DNA of 64,000 bases, taken from the NCBI GenBank assembly GCA_973895155.1, contig OZ316892.1:2542001-2606000 (forward strand). The letters are read 5' to 3'. This document shows, one piece after another, positions 24,101 through 36,084 of the stretch. Both the position numbers and the translations under genes were made by a program. The notes beneath the pieces were generated by a model that saw only the letters and a program-made list of their open reading frames with translations, made no database searches and was not told the DNA's origin. Positions within the stretch are counted from its first letter, which is position 1, and the number at the start of each line of letters is the position of its first letter. Source of the stretch: Marsupella aquatica (lineage: Eukaryota > Marchantiophyta).

Positions 24101-25935
24101 AAGATAGCAAGAAGCCCCAGAAATTGGCCACAATTTTGAATATGAAAACCGATCGCAAAGGCCAGTCGGCTCGGAATGAGCAGATTCACCACGTGGGCAA
24201 CGAAACTAGAGACTCTCAGCATAGTCTAGGACGCTCCAAATCCGTTGCTGAACAATCACCTCTTCGACCGTTGGCGTCGCTGGTGGATCACATCCACCCT
24301 GTATCACAGAGATTTCCGAGCTCCACGAATCCTAATCACAACTGGCGAGACTCCGAAATCACAGAAGTTACTACAGATGGCTCGCCTCCCGGAAAGGAAG
24401 ACAGCTGGAGGAGGAAATTTCAAAGTGGGTCATTCAGGAAGCTCGTCTCGAGACGGTCCAACGAAGACACTTCCACCGAGTCTGCTGAATCCGCTGGCCC
24501 AGATGACAAGCAGCAGCATGATTCTATGTCTCAGCCGGCCCAAGGGTCGTCCAGGTACCAATTTGGCGAAGTTGATCAGAGGACCTTGGCATTACTTTTA
24601 GCTCCAGTAGCTGTAGACGACGAGACCGAGATACAGGAAATCAAATGTCTGCAGCAGGAAGAACCTGGTGCCCCGAAGCCTCCTAATCGGAATCTTCCCG
24701 TACCGAAGAAGGACACTGACAGTGGAAAAGACCACTCGGACATTCTGGCCCGGCAAGAAGAAAAGGAATTTCCCCGTTTTCTCGAGAACCCTCTATTATT
24801 CAATCCAGAGTCCGACTTTTCAATTCAGACCGACTCAGTTTTGCAAGCTAGGTCAGGTATCTCAAATCATAGCGGTGCTCCCATGATTACCACGGGGGAG
24901 AAGGCAGTCGACGAAGAAGATGGGACCATGCCATCGGAGCCAAAAGCTGATTGGGAAAAAGTTTTGGAAAGCTCATTAGCTCACATGACTGACAACCCCG
25001 CTCTGACCCTCGAGATAGACGAGCAGGAGAAGGAGGAGGAGGAGGAGGAGGCTCACAAACGTGATGATGATGAGGTTGTGGAACCGGCTCGTATAAATTC
25101 TCAAGCGGTTGCTGATTTGCCCAACCCGTCACGTAGTCCCGAGCATCACAGGATACCTTCGATAACTGAGATCGAGATGGAGGACGCGGATGCGGATTCG
25201 AAAGCGGATGCGGATTCGAAAGTTGACAAGGGTGATGCGCAATGGGCTACAATTTCTCAGCGGGTCGCTCTTTGGCTGGCGAGGTCACGGCTCCCGGGTC
25301 AGAGCAAAACTCCTGCACCTGAGAAAGCCGAGAAGGCCGACAAACGCGAGGAAATTGTCAAATTGGCTCCAATTTCTCGACCGGAGCCAGTACTTGGACA
25401 AACGAAGCCAATTCCCGTCGACAATGACACAACTCCGCGAACTGCGAGCTCAGAGGAGGAGAACTTGGCTCACGACGATGATGAGAAAGGGATTGACACA
25501 CGAGTGAAGTCAGTCCCATATTCTCCACCAGTGCTCGCCTTAGAAACGAAACTAGGTGACGTGAATCATTACAGCGGCGTTTCTGCCACAAATACAGGGA
25601 ATATTGACGACTCCAATCATGAAATTGTTAATACGTCATCAATGCCGAATTCTCAATCGGATCGTTTGCCAGAGGCAGATCCTCGCCTTTCGTCCGTTTC
25701 AGACAGCGAGGCAGTGGCTCGTCTTTGGGAACAGCTTGATATGATTGACGGGGAAGAAAAAACGACGGTTTCTCGAAAACAACCACAGGCTGCTGAAGAA
25801 AAACCTGTGGCCACTGGAAAGAAACCAAAGGATGCTGCTGCCACCCGAGCACGCAGGAGGGTCCGATTCTCGACTTGTGGTGGTAGTGACGATTTTTCAG
25901 TCGTTGACATTTCGGTACGTGGATCTATCCAGTAA
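24043..25935 (+). CDS. Acidic disordered protein, 630 aa, unknown function
   Basis: An uninterrupted 630-codon frame in a window where random frames rarely pass 150 codons, so it is very likely coding. I do not recognise a family. The product is rich in Ser, Asp, Glu, Pro and Lys and looks disordered. It has an acidic run of seven Glu near residues 330-340, a short repeat of ADADSK near 385, several Arg/Ser clusters, and no membrane segment. Near the C-terminus (about residues 608-613) it has RRRVRFS, which contains RVRF, a form of the RVxF docking motif for protein phosphatase 1. The ATG at 24043 follows in-frame stops, so it is either the true start or follows an unrecognised splice. A possible donor (TCG|GTACGT, 25915) precedes the stop, so the protein might continue in a further exon. 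It lies 2.5 kb upstream of the kinase gene, on the same strand. Confidence 0.6.
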   Translation: MASCFYRKADKGETARTRVEDSKKPQKLATILNMKTDRKGQSARNEQIHHVGNETRDSQHSLGRSKSVAEQSPLRPLASLVDHIHPVSQRFPSSTNPNHNWRDSEITEVTTDGSPPGKEDSWRRKFQSGSFRKLVSRRSNEDTSTESAESAGPDDKQQHDSMSQPAQGSSRYQFGEVDQRTLALLLAPVAVDDETEIQEIKCLQQEEPGAPKPPNRNLPVPKKDTDSGKDHSDILARQEEKEFPRFLENPLLFNPESDFSIQTDSVLQARSGISNHSGAPMITTGEKAVDEEDGTMPSEPKADWEKVLESSLAHMTDNPALTLEIDEQEKEEEEEEAHKRDDDEVVEPARINSQAVADLPNPSRSPEHHRIPSITEIEMEDADADSKADADSKVDKGDAQWATISQRVALWLARSRLPGQSKTPAPEKAEKADKREEIVKLAPISRPEPVLGQTKPIPVDNDTTPRTASSEEENLAHDDDEKGIDTRVKSVPYSPPVLALETKLGDVNHYSGVSATNTGNIDDSNHEIVNTSSMPNSQSDRLPEADPRLSSVSDSEAVARLWEQLDMIDGEEKTTVSRKQPQAAEEKPVATGKKPKDAAATRARRRVRFSTCGGSDDFSVVDISVRGSIQ

Positions 25936-28447
25936 GTCGAAGTTTCAGTGACTACTACAGAGTTCACTTCTAAAAACCCTCTCCCTCCACTTCTGTGACC
26001 TGTGAAAGAAAATCTTAGAATGTTGCGTTTCCTGACGTCATTGTTTACCTCTTGGCCTTTAATAACTGCTTTAAGATGTTGTACTCATAATTTACTTTTG
26101 CTGCAATACTCTTTAAAGTTGTTCAACACCGTGTCTGTTGGAGTATCCCATGCAAAGGGTTCCCAGTTGCAGAGTTGTTTTTTGTATTCATGGTCTCCCT
26201 CTTGATGGACTGAGTTCTTCTCCTATTGATTTCAACTTTGAAGTTCTGCCTGAACAGGGAAGGTTCATAATCCCATCTCTTGGGATGGCTTACGAGTGCT
26301 GCTTGGATTCAAGGGTGTTACTCAATTGAACTTCCTTAGCTACTGTCCTTGCCCTAAGGTCACTTCGCCTTGTCAGTAGAGAAACTTAGTATGAGCTTGA
26401 AAGTTTGTGCTATGATCGTTCCAAATTCTTGAGAGTCTCCCAAATCTCAAGTTTGAAGGCAACAGTGTTCCCTTGCTTGGGATTATCTCTTTGAGAATGG
26501 GAAGTTCGTGTAATCTTGCAGTGACTGTCTTGACGAACCCTGGGAATTGTGAGGAACTGTTCAAGGCCAGAGAGGCCATAGTGGGAGTGGGAGGAGGGAC
26601 AGATAGTGTTGCTCTATGGGGCGTGAGGGGCTGATGTGCAAACTTTGCTTACAGAGTCTGCATGACTGTATGATTGTGGATCCCCCTAATTCTCTAGCTG
26701 ACTAACGTAGAAACATTGTCTTTTCGCTTGGAAATGTCGTCTGTTTTGGGGGACAAAACACTTCATTCAGCCGGTTTCAAGGAGGAGACTTAACCCAAGG
26801 GTGAAACCTCCTTAGGCTCACTTGCAGATGAGCCATAGTAATATGGCAACTTATAAATGGCATTCCCAATGAACAGGACATTATATCAAGGACCCATCCA
26901 TTATCATCTGAGCTATGGTGGACTCTCTGAGCTGGGCTAGTCAACGAGATTTGTCACACCGTTCCAGCCTTCAAGGCTCGGCGTTGTTCTGTGCTGCGTG
27001 CAGACAGATGGACAGCCAGGCCAGGCGAGGGGAAACGAGACGAGAAAAGACGAGACTAGTTCAACTTTTTGTCTCTTATAGCTTCTTGCTTCCAGTGCTT
27101 TATTGCTACTGTGCTATATGCTATTTTGTTTCCTTCCGTGGCTTATCTCTTGTCCTCTTCCATTCCATGCATTACCATTTCTTATTCTGGCGCCGTGCGC
27201 CGTGACTTTTCTGTCGTCCTCGTTTGGAAGCTAATCTTATCGCTCACGTTTGTCTAGAAAAACTTTTGTTTTTTATGGTATTGGTGATTGTCTTTAAATA
27301 GAAGTTCATTCTCACTGGGACCATGACATTTAATCTAAAATTATGATGAACTAAGTATTTTTTGACTGGAAATGAATAGCTATACACATACATAAGAATT
27401 GAGTTTGGGTGTGGAAGTTGGAGGATTGAGATCCATCGTCGAAATGAATGGAAAAGTACCGACATAATTTACCTCAATTTTGGATGACACGGGAACCAAT
27501 ATTCTCGGTGTAATCATTTTCTTTCAGACCTGCTTGCTTGCCTATCGGCGATCATCACTATGGCCTCCCACCTTGGAGCTCCCTTATATAGCAGATTATG
27601 GTACTGCAATTTCACTCCGTTTCAATTCCGTGATGCGTACGTAAAGAATTTGACCGCTCGCTTCTGCCCTCAAAGAATCTACTGAATTGGCTTCAAATAT
27701 GTGGGTAGGGACTGAATTAGCTACCCAGATGTGGATTGGCTACTAAATTAGCTTCAAATAGGTGGATTGCCTTCTATATTAGGTTCAGTACGTGCTCGAG
27801 TACGTGGACTGAACTCTGAATGAGCTCCGTATAATTCTAAGGATTAGAATCAGCTTTTGCCTGCCATTTCATTGATATGTGAATTGGTGGTTGAGCACTA
27901 GTCAGAGAAACTCGTCCGTGCCCCAGACCTTTAATCCAATGAGTAGAATTTCGAAGCACCCAGATAGAATTCAAATTGCACGGAGGTGAAAGTTTGACCA
28001 GGACATGGAACCAATTATTAATTTACGGTCACACAGAGCATCGGCCTACGTCAATTCAGGTGAAATGCTGGACAGTAAAACTTTAGATTGTGTACTTTAG
28101 GACAATCAAACTGTTCTAAACTACGCCATTTACATTTGGTTATGCAAAGAACTACCAACAGAGATCCTCAATGTCGTACACTCGGCAATCCAAGTTTTTT
28201 ATGCAAATTTCTTATGTTATGATATTCTTGCAATGCCCAGCAGATCAGCTAGGTAATTGAGCATGACTTGAACAATCAGTGGATAATGAGAGCATCCTCT
28301 GAATTTTCAGTGTTCTTAGCTCCTGGGACTACACTCGTTTCTTAGCTTCTTTGCACATAGCATTCTTTTTGACAGAGTTGCGGCCTTCACTTCCGTTCAA
28401 TTGACGCTCTGTTGTACTCAGTCAAGTATTCATGGATTTTGGATGGC
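25936..28447. other. Intergenic between the acidic-protein frame and the kinase
   Basis: No frame with a recognisable product. The right-hand part is the duplicated upstream flank of the kinase, and a promoter presumably lies here. No core promoter element could be assigned. Confidence 0.45.
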
Positions 28448-30938
28448 ATGCAGGCGACCCTCCTGGGCAAGCTTAGTGCTACAAAGCATCACCAGGTTCG
28501 ATACCTCCAGGATGAACTAGAGCAAACTCGTGCTCAGGTATGGTCCCTCCCTAGGTCATCCTGTTGTAATCATCATCCACAACGCTGGAATTTGGATTTT
28601 GTAGGATCTTATCTATCGAAACATGGGACGGCTAATGAAAATATTTTGCCAAGAGATAAATCCCAAGACTTGTGGACTCGAGGTGAGGCTGAGCCAATGA
28701 CTTACTATATGGAGCATTCCAAACTTCACAGGTGGCCCAATTGGAGCATGATTTCCAAGCCCAACGGGATTTGAAAGTGGCCTTCAAGGTGCAAGCCGTC
28801 CGCCTAGGTTCTGCTTTGAAGAAGCTCAGAGAATTCGCCCAGGACAACGGCCTGGACCCACGTAGAGTTGAAGGAAGTTTTTCCCTTGGAGCACCTGAAG
28901 GTCAAATAGTATCTGACGACAAAAGCAAGGAGTTCGAACATTCCCCTGAGTTGATCGTTCTCAAGACCCAAGCCACGGAATTCGGCTGGTTATGTGATCC
29001 GAAGGAGGTGAGTATTTCAATTTACGCATTCAGTGTGTCCATACGTTGCGCCCTGCTTGATCTCAGCATTCAGTTCTTTCGCAAAATCACTGCTCTATCG
29101 ATTAGATGAGGTCAAGCATATCTTTGAAATAACCAGTGCTGACCTACACCAATGAATAGTAGATACAAACACAAACACTTTCAAAATTTTCTAAGTTGTT
29201 AGGGATTTCACTTTCGAGAATTGAGCAGAAAAATCAAAATGTTTAAAGCAACAAAATCTAATGCAGAGGAGCCTTCGCGTTACATCTTCACCTTAATAAA
29301 TTGCTGGTTGGGTGTATACAATTGATGTAGGTGGAATTGCGAGAACAGATTGGAAGTGGCTCAACTTCAGACATTTTCAAGGGTGTATGGCATAACCTAG
29401 ATGTGGCAGTGAAGTGCTTGCGTCCCGATGCATTTGGCGAAAACCCGGTGAGGAAGATTGCATTGCATCTCAGTGCCACATACAAAGCTTATGTAACCAT
29501 CATGTAAACCACTCACAATTACAGAAATGGATCCAGCTCAAAGATCTGTCTCTCTATGTTCCCCCTGGACTTCGAAATGTCGAATGTAAGGAGAAAAAAC
29601 TATTTACTTAATTGTTTGAGGAGGAAAAATGATGGTTGCAGGATATCATAGGTGGATTTTGCCAGGAAGTCGAGCTGATCGCAAGGCACCGACATCCTTA
29701 TATTCTTCGAATGTTTGCGGCCTGCTTGTCTCCACCTGATCATGCATGGATCATCACCGAGTATCTGTCTTCGGGCACATTGACGGAGTGGTTGCACGGT
29801 ACCAAGACTCGTGAAAGAAAGAGAATCGTCCCGCTTCCTCCTCTCTCGGAGAGACTGCGAATTGCAACAGAGATCTCCGTAGCCATGCAGGTAAGCAAGT
29901 ATTTGGATCTGGCTAAGTAGCATCATTTTCTACTTCGGATCAATTCTGACCTCTAGATCTCAACTTGCCCTTCTGCTTCCTCTCACGTTGCACTTGTTTG
30001 TGGATTGTTGGGTCTTGTGGGCAAACAGTACTTACATGAGTTGTCTCCAAAGATAATGCATCGTGATTTGAAGCCTAGCAATATTTTGCTGGATGAGAAC
30101 AACCATGTGCGCATTGCCGATTTCAACTGTGCTCGCTACTTCACTTCCAAGGATGCCGCCTTGACAGGTGAAACAGGTAAAATCAGAAATTTGGGAATCT
30201 TGGGTTGGGTTGCTGAATTGTCTTCTTTACAAGTTTAGGGACCTTGCATTGCATCCAGTGAACCTTTAAACTTCACAGTTGATATCGTTCATTGCTTTTG
30301 CAAGCAGGTACATACTTATACATGGCGCCTGAAGTTATGGCACATGAATCATACAATGAGAAGTGTGACATTTACAGGTATGTTGTGTGTTTGAACTTTG
30401 GGCACCCTACTGAAGATGGCCCTTCACATTTCTAAATTTAATGACACCCTGGTTGGACACATCGCTTGGTCTGTTTGCAGCTTTGCTGTGATTTTGTGCG
30501 AGCTTGTGACAGGAACTCCTCCTTACGTTGATACCGGTTATTCTCCTGCTGAGGTAGAGCAGCTTCTTCACTCCTGCTGGTGATCAGTGCAATTTCATGG
30601 ATAATTGTCACTAAGCACGAAGGGACTTGCAGTTTAAGCTGTCGTTTTGAGGCATCTGACTGCTCTGTGACCGGCTTTAAGATATTGTCAAATGACAAAC
30701 TGCGGTTGGTGATGTGCAGATAGCCTGCAACGTAGCCCAGGGCAATTTGCGGCCAACTCTCCCAGAGAATCAACCTGAGATGCTAGTCGAACTGATTAAG
30801 GATGCATGGGAGCAACAGCCTAGAAAGCGGCCAAGTTTCTCTGGAATCACCGCCACACTGACTGTCATTACCGGGGATTTGCTCGATGCTGTCGAATCTT
30901 CCAAGGACTACCAAGCAGAGAGACACCTGCGCAAGTAA
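28448..30938 (+). CDS. Raf/MAP3K-like Ser/Thr protein kinase (8 exons)
   Basis: Exons: 28448-28537, 28732-29007, 29331-29447, 29642-29890, 30029-30176, 30308-30377, 30481-30553, 30720-30938. Splice sites are GT-AG, phases agree, and the product is 413 aa. Residues 1-90 are Leu/Gln/Glu-rich and look coiled-coil. The kinase domain runs from about 123 to 405. It has the glycine loop GSGSTSDIFKG, Lys150 in VAVKCL, Glu170 in helix C, HRDLKPSN (255-262), DFN (275-277), MAPE (299-302), DIYSFAVILCELVTGTPPY and RKRPSF. The HRDLKPSN form indicates Ser/Thr specificity, and overall the domain resembles plant TKL/Raf-like kinases. Lys, Glu, the HRD Asp and the metal-binding Asp are all present. Gly in DFG is Asn, and the third glycine of the loop is Ser. 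The start ATG is uncertain, because the GCATGCAG just there could also be an acceptor site. Confidence 0.92.
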
Positions 30939-32104
30939 CGTTGGGTCCAGTCTGAAGGGCTGCATTACAGCCCAGTATCTACTCTTCCTAGGTACCACCA
31001 TCTGCAAGCTTCCGTCACCATGCTTGCTCGTAACGGTACAGGTCTGGAAAGCATGGTATCCACCGTGAATTAGAAGACAGTTTAGCTCTACTACCCACCC
31101 AGTCGGCAAGATAAGGGCACTAAGGATGGTGCGGATTTTAAACCTATTTCTTTGCTGTCTAGTGCGCTTCTTGCCTATTCGCGTTCAGTTCAAAAGAGTG
31201 CAAGTTGTAATGGCAAGGACCAGGAAGTAAACTGGACACCGAGCAATGTGGACGGAGCGAAGCTCCCAATTTAAGGGATGCCACACAAGGAAAGGAATCC
31301 GACATTGGAATGCACAGCGAATGGTACATTTGCCAAGTCTTTGAAGAACAGCTACGTATCTCGTCAGCAGCTGTCTGAGGAGGAGTTTGGAAAGCAATTG
31401 TTTCGGCTGAAGTATCTGAGAGCTTACCTGAGGTGATATTGGGTTTAAGAAATGGACGATGCAAATTTTATCAAGGATGTTGGAAGCTACTTGTTCCGGC
31501 TTCAGTATCTGATAATTTACTGAGATGTCGGGTTCGTGAACTGGTTATTGCAAACTTCATCACCCATCTGGAGTGACTTTGAAGTCATAATGCCACTCAC
31601 AGGACGACGCTGTAGCTGTACCCATATTTGGTACTACAAAAGATCTGGGATGAAATTTGGCAGGATGAAGGGGTATAAAGGATATTTTCGTGTCACTTTG
31701 TTAAGAGTTTGTTGGCGGATTATATAATCTTGGAATTCCAAGCGTGACCGGTTGAAATTTTTGGATAGTGATGATTAATGGGCATCAACTTCTCATTCGA
31801 GCGCATCCATACTTCGCGACAGGGACAAAAAGTCGTTGATGGCGAGTTTACGCATGACGTCCATCTTCTAGCTGTGGTAACTACATTAGATTGACACTGC
31901 TTTCAAAGGAACTTTTCCATTTCCGCACAACTACAGTACACAACTGAAGATCATTCGGAAGGCAGAAATCAAACTAACCCCGCGAGGGTACACAAATTAA
32001 AACCTGGACGAAGCAAATCCTACAACATTAACGTCGTTACAAAGAACTCCTTTCCAGATATGGAACCTTTATTAAAATTCAGAACACTCGATTCAAGGTT
32101 ATTG
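30939..32104. other. Kinase 3' flank; no gene recognised
   Basis: Probably includes the kinase 3' untranslated region. Both strands have short frames only. Confidence 0.4.
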
Positions 32105-32270
32105 TCCAAGGTAACAGTCCAAGAAGCCGGATTATAATCCCGGACGTAGTAGTGGGACCTATACCCTACTGCTAGTCTGCTCAGTGGATGAACAATGGAA
32201 GCCTACTTTCAATCCCAAACGTAATAGTTAACCTATCACCCTACTATTCCTCTGCTCAGCGGATGAAAAT
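32105..32270. repeat. Two-copy tandem repeat, about 75 bp
   Basis: CCCGGACGTAGTAGTGGG, CCCTACTGCTAGTCTGCTCAG and TGGATGAACAATGG recur in order as a second diverged copy about 75 bp later (CTCTGCTCAGCGGATGAAAA). Confidence 0.55.
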
Positions 32271-32589
32271 TGGCAAAAGATAATTTAAAGTCCACCCAAT
32301 GGAGCTTGCCAACCTTCACACAACAGATACTAATCAGACCTGCGACATCACTTTAAAATAACGACCGCCAATGAACTTCCCACCCAGACGACGGTGTTTA
32401 AACGAGGCCCAGCAACGTGAACTTCGGTGATCGAGAATCTAAACCTCGCACAACTAGCTGACAACGGCCAGAGCCCATCTGTGTACATTCTGGACCGCGG
32501 AAAGAATCCATCTAAGCGGACCACTACGTGACAGCAATAAAGCGACTTCGAACTTTCCCTTCCTACGATCTCCTCGATAGGCGGAGACA

Positions 32590-33150
32590 AACAGGAGGCC
32601 TGGTGATTAAGCAACTATGCCGTGAAGCATATGTGCTTAACCACTTGGCCCCCGGAAATCTCCAAAGAAGATGTGGAGCTAGAAAACTAAGAATTCTCTC
32701 CTTTGGACGCCTGTATATAGGCAAATATGAAAACTTGTTCACGAGCTTTCACGAGAGCCGGGCGACAACCTCTAGCCACTGAAGATTGAAAGCGTGGTCA
32801 TCTAGTCACCAAGCCTCCAGAACGATAAACTACCTCGGGATGAACCATTACCTAGTGACGAATGAAAACGTGGTCATTTGATCACTAAGCCTCCAGAACG
32901 GTAATCTACCTTTTATAATGAACCTGATTCTCTTCTCATCAAAACAGATAGCTCAATCGGATCTGCTGGGAATAGTCCCAGAAGCCGCATCTCGGTAGGG
33001 CACAGTATTGGAGGCCTAGTGATCAAGGGCCGCACTCATGTCAATCGGTAGGCCACAGCGTTGGAGGCCTAGTAATCAAACAACGCCGGTTCAACACGCC
33101 AAAGATTGGTAGATTACAGTTTTGGAGGCCTGGTGATAAAAGAACAACGC
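32590..33150. repeat. Cluster of GGAGGCCTGGTGAT repeats in both orientations
   Basis: GGAGGCCT(G/A)GTGAT(C/A/T)AA occurs near 32,597, 33,010, 33,066 and 33,125. The reverse-complement form TCACCAAGCCTCCAGAACG occurs near 32,805 and 32,883. Units carry an adjoining GGTAG(A/G)(T/C)(C/T)ACAG stretch and are spaced about 50-60 bp. Forward and reverse units could pair. No gene was recognised. Confidence 0.55.
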
Positions 33151-35684
33151 TTTTACATACGTGTAGAAGATCCCAAAAGGTGAGCTAAGCTTTGACATCA
33201 AACCCAAAGGTATCGATCGATCCAACATTGACAAAGACCGTGATTACAGACTGCCTGGACAGCACCAGGACGTGGGTTAGTAAAATCGCCAAACTAAAAT
33301 CAACAAGGGGAGCACAAATCAGCAAAGCCGACACACATCAGCGACAGATTCAGCGACTCCCTCACGAAGCCCAAACATCAAACAGGCCATCCACTGCAAT
33401 CACAACAGATTCAAGGTAAAAGGTGAATTGCAGTGGATGTGCAAAGCCCCAGTTGACTCTGACGACCTTTGCACGTCCACTGCAAGCTGCAGATGTCGAT
33501 GCCGACCGAAGAAGTGCATGCTAATCCCTCTGAAAAAGTGCTGATCCACACGCCCACTTCGACAACGAGACTTCCCCTTCCAGCTATGAAAATGGATCTC
33601 CATAGCCACCCAAAGAGATCAGTTCCTCGACCCACGTGAATCCTCTCAAGCACTGGAAGCCAACACTGCCTTCAGTTGAAGCAGCCATGAACCGTATTTA
33701 TTCAGTGCTTGTGCTGTGCCACTGCCCTCTCCTTCAAGGCTTGAACTACTAAGTTTTAGAGATAACTCATCAGTACAGTCTGTACTTTTCCTTTTCGGTG
33801 CAGATCTGCAGAATTGCAGATACTCCATTATTATCGAAGAAGCTTCGTCGTCAATCGACTCAACGAGATAAATCTGGAATGATGGAGTAGCTGACGTTCG
33901 TTAGATGTCAGCGCATCGACGGCTCACATAAACCTGACTATGTGAAGGTCTGGACTCTGGAGAGGAGTCAGAGGTCCACCGTCCACCAGATCTACCTCCT
34001 TCTGTGTACTCTCTTAGAATCCCTACCGTTGATTGTTTTGCATTTTCTACTTGGAAACCAGCTCCTTACCTCTTCCATATATGGCACTGCCAAAACCAAC
34101 CAAATTGGAGACACTGTACCAAAGAGAGGAGACCCAATGAAGGGGGACTAAACAAGAGAGAAGACCACAATAGCTAGAACTAAAACAGTATTGGGTGGAA
34201 AACTGAATATCCTGGTAAAGCTCCAGCCAGGGTAGACTGCATGAGAAGATCACTAGTAAGTGGAATTTGGCTAGAATTCCACTAAATGCCTGCCCGGGCA
34301 GTGTGTTCTAAAATGAATTTCTTTAGGTCTTCATAAGAAAAAGTGTTTTTATAGAACACAACGTCATTTTAACATAGCGCCCAGGCGTTGTGTTTGAATA
34401 TTGGCGTTGTGTTCGAGATTTGACCCTAAACTGTTATACATTGAGTTCAAATAGTAAAAGATTCAAGAATTATATGTCAATCCCAACAATCAAACACAAT
34501 GTCAATATTCGAACACAACGCCTTACAAATACAATAAATAAAAAGACATAGTCAAAACTTGAATACAACGCCCCAGGCGCACTATTCAAATAGAGCGCCC
34601 CATGGCCCACTATTCAACTACAAGGCCATGGTGTTGTGTTTGGGGGAAGACGGTAGCCCCTATGGAGTATAGTGAAGTAGAAGATCTAGTGAAGTAGAAG
34701 ATCTGTGAAATAAAATGCCCCAAATACCTCCAAAGCAAAAGCCTCTCTACATAAAAGATCACTAGGAAACTACAAAAGATAGAATGTAGAGCCCCAAAGA
34801 CCTCCCATGCCAGTAAGTAATAACAGGTCTCAAGCATTTTCTACAAGGAATTTTTTTTAAAGAATTTTAAGACAAGAAATCTATATCATGAACATTATAG
34901 AAAACTGGAGTGATAGCTTATTATCTAGAGTGAAGGCTATAGACTGTAACTTTGGGGCACACTATGGTTGGGGTGGAATTGAAAATAGGTGTGATTAGTA
35001 TTCATGGTCTATCTATGAGCAAACTCAGGAATCAGACTTGTGAAGTCTCAACATGGAACTTTTAAGATTCATTGAAATGAGTGTGTCAAGGCTCATGCCT
35101 TGTACTGCCTGCACTTGCTACCCGGGCTTCACGTACCAGGCCTGTGATCGACCAAAGGTTTGTGATTCACAATAGGCTCAACATTAAGGTTTGTTTGTGA
35201 CATTAGAAGATGATTTGCAATACTTCTAGAAATGTTTCCGAGAGTATGAACTAAAATAAGATTTGAGAATACCTTTTGAGGCCCCCTTCATAACATTTGT
35301 CCAGCTTTTAAGTACTTTGTCACTAAAGATGTTGTAATTGACAATATTGCCACTTTTTTTGTATTTACAAAAATGCCACGATTTTGTAAATGGATGACAA
35401 GTTTACCAAGGTAACTAGGGGAACCATATACAAAAACAGTTACATATTTGTAAATACAAACAAAACATTGACACTATTGTAAATTCAAACATCTTTAGTG
35501 GCAATGTATTTAAAAGCCACACATTTGTTCAGCCAACTAAGCTGAGACATTTATTTATACACAAATGACATGTTTTTTTCTTGAATTTCTTCCTGTTCTT
35601 ATGTTTTTAACTTTTAAAACAAACTGTACATTGAAAGGTCATAGTTACACAAGGATACTTAGAAGACTCTTAAAAGTTATATGA
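33151..35684. other. Intergenic; no gene recognised
   Basis: Short frames on both strands near 33.4-33.8 kb have no recognisable product. Confidence 0.4.
34330..34640. repeat. Scattered GCGTTGTGTTYG repeats in both orientations
   Basis: GGCGTTGTGTTTGAATATTG and GGCGTTGTGTTCGAGATT near 34,385-34,420 are mirrored by ATATTCGAACACAACGCC near 34,505. Further TACAACGCC copies lie near 34,565. It is a loose inverted-repeat cluster without coding content. Confidence 0.4.
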
Positions 35685-35932
35685 GACAATGAGCCCTATG
35701 CCTGTGCATTGCACGGTGCAAGGAGGGCCGGTCCATAGGGAGTAGGGCTGGGGAATTTATGGGGCAGCGTGGAGAATCACATAGGCACCAGGGGTGCCCA
35801 TTTTCTCCATCAAAAATCAAGGAAAAGAGCCAAACTAATCCAATAGTTACGCATCTTTCCCGCATAAGAACTTTTTTGTATTGGAACAAAACACAAAAAC
35901 AAAAAGAAATCCCTTATTATAATTGTAGATTC
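35685..35932 (+). mobile_element. Dispersed repeat with GTGCATTGCAC palindrome, copy 1
   Basis: About 250 bp. It starts GACAATGAGCCCTATGCC, has the palindromic GTGCATTGCAC, then GGTGCAAGGAGGGCCGG, and ends CCCTTATTATAATTGTAGAT. A second copy lies in reverse orientation at 45.03-45.27 kb. No coding capacity or flanking duplication was found. Confidence 0.65.
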
Positions 35933-36060
35933 TTTTGAGATTTGACTTAGACAAGCCAATGTTTTGTTAGTTGGGTCCAACAAGTTAATATTTATTTATC
36001 TAGAAAGCGAACCGGATGGCACTGATGACAATTAAATCTGTCAAGAGAGAACCCTCAAGT

Positions 36061-36084
36061 TTTATTATTATTATTATTATTATT
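36061..36084 (+). repeat. (ATT)n microsatellite
   Basis: Eight units of a three-base repeat in intergenic DNA. Confidence 0.85.
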
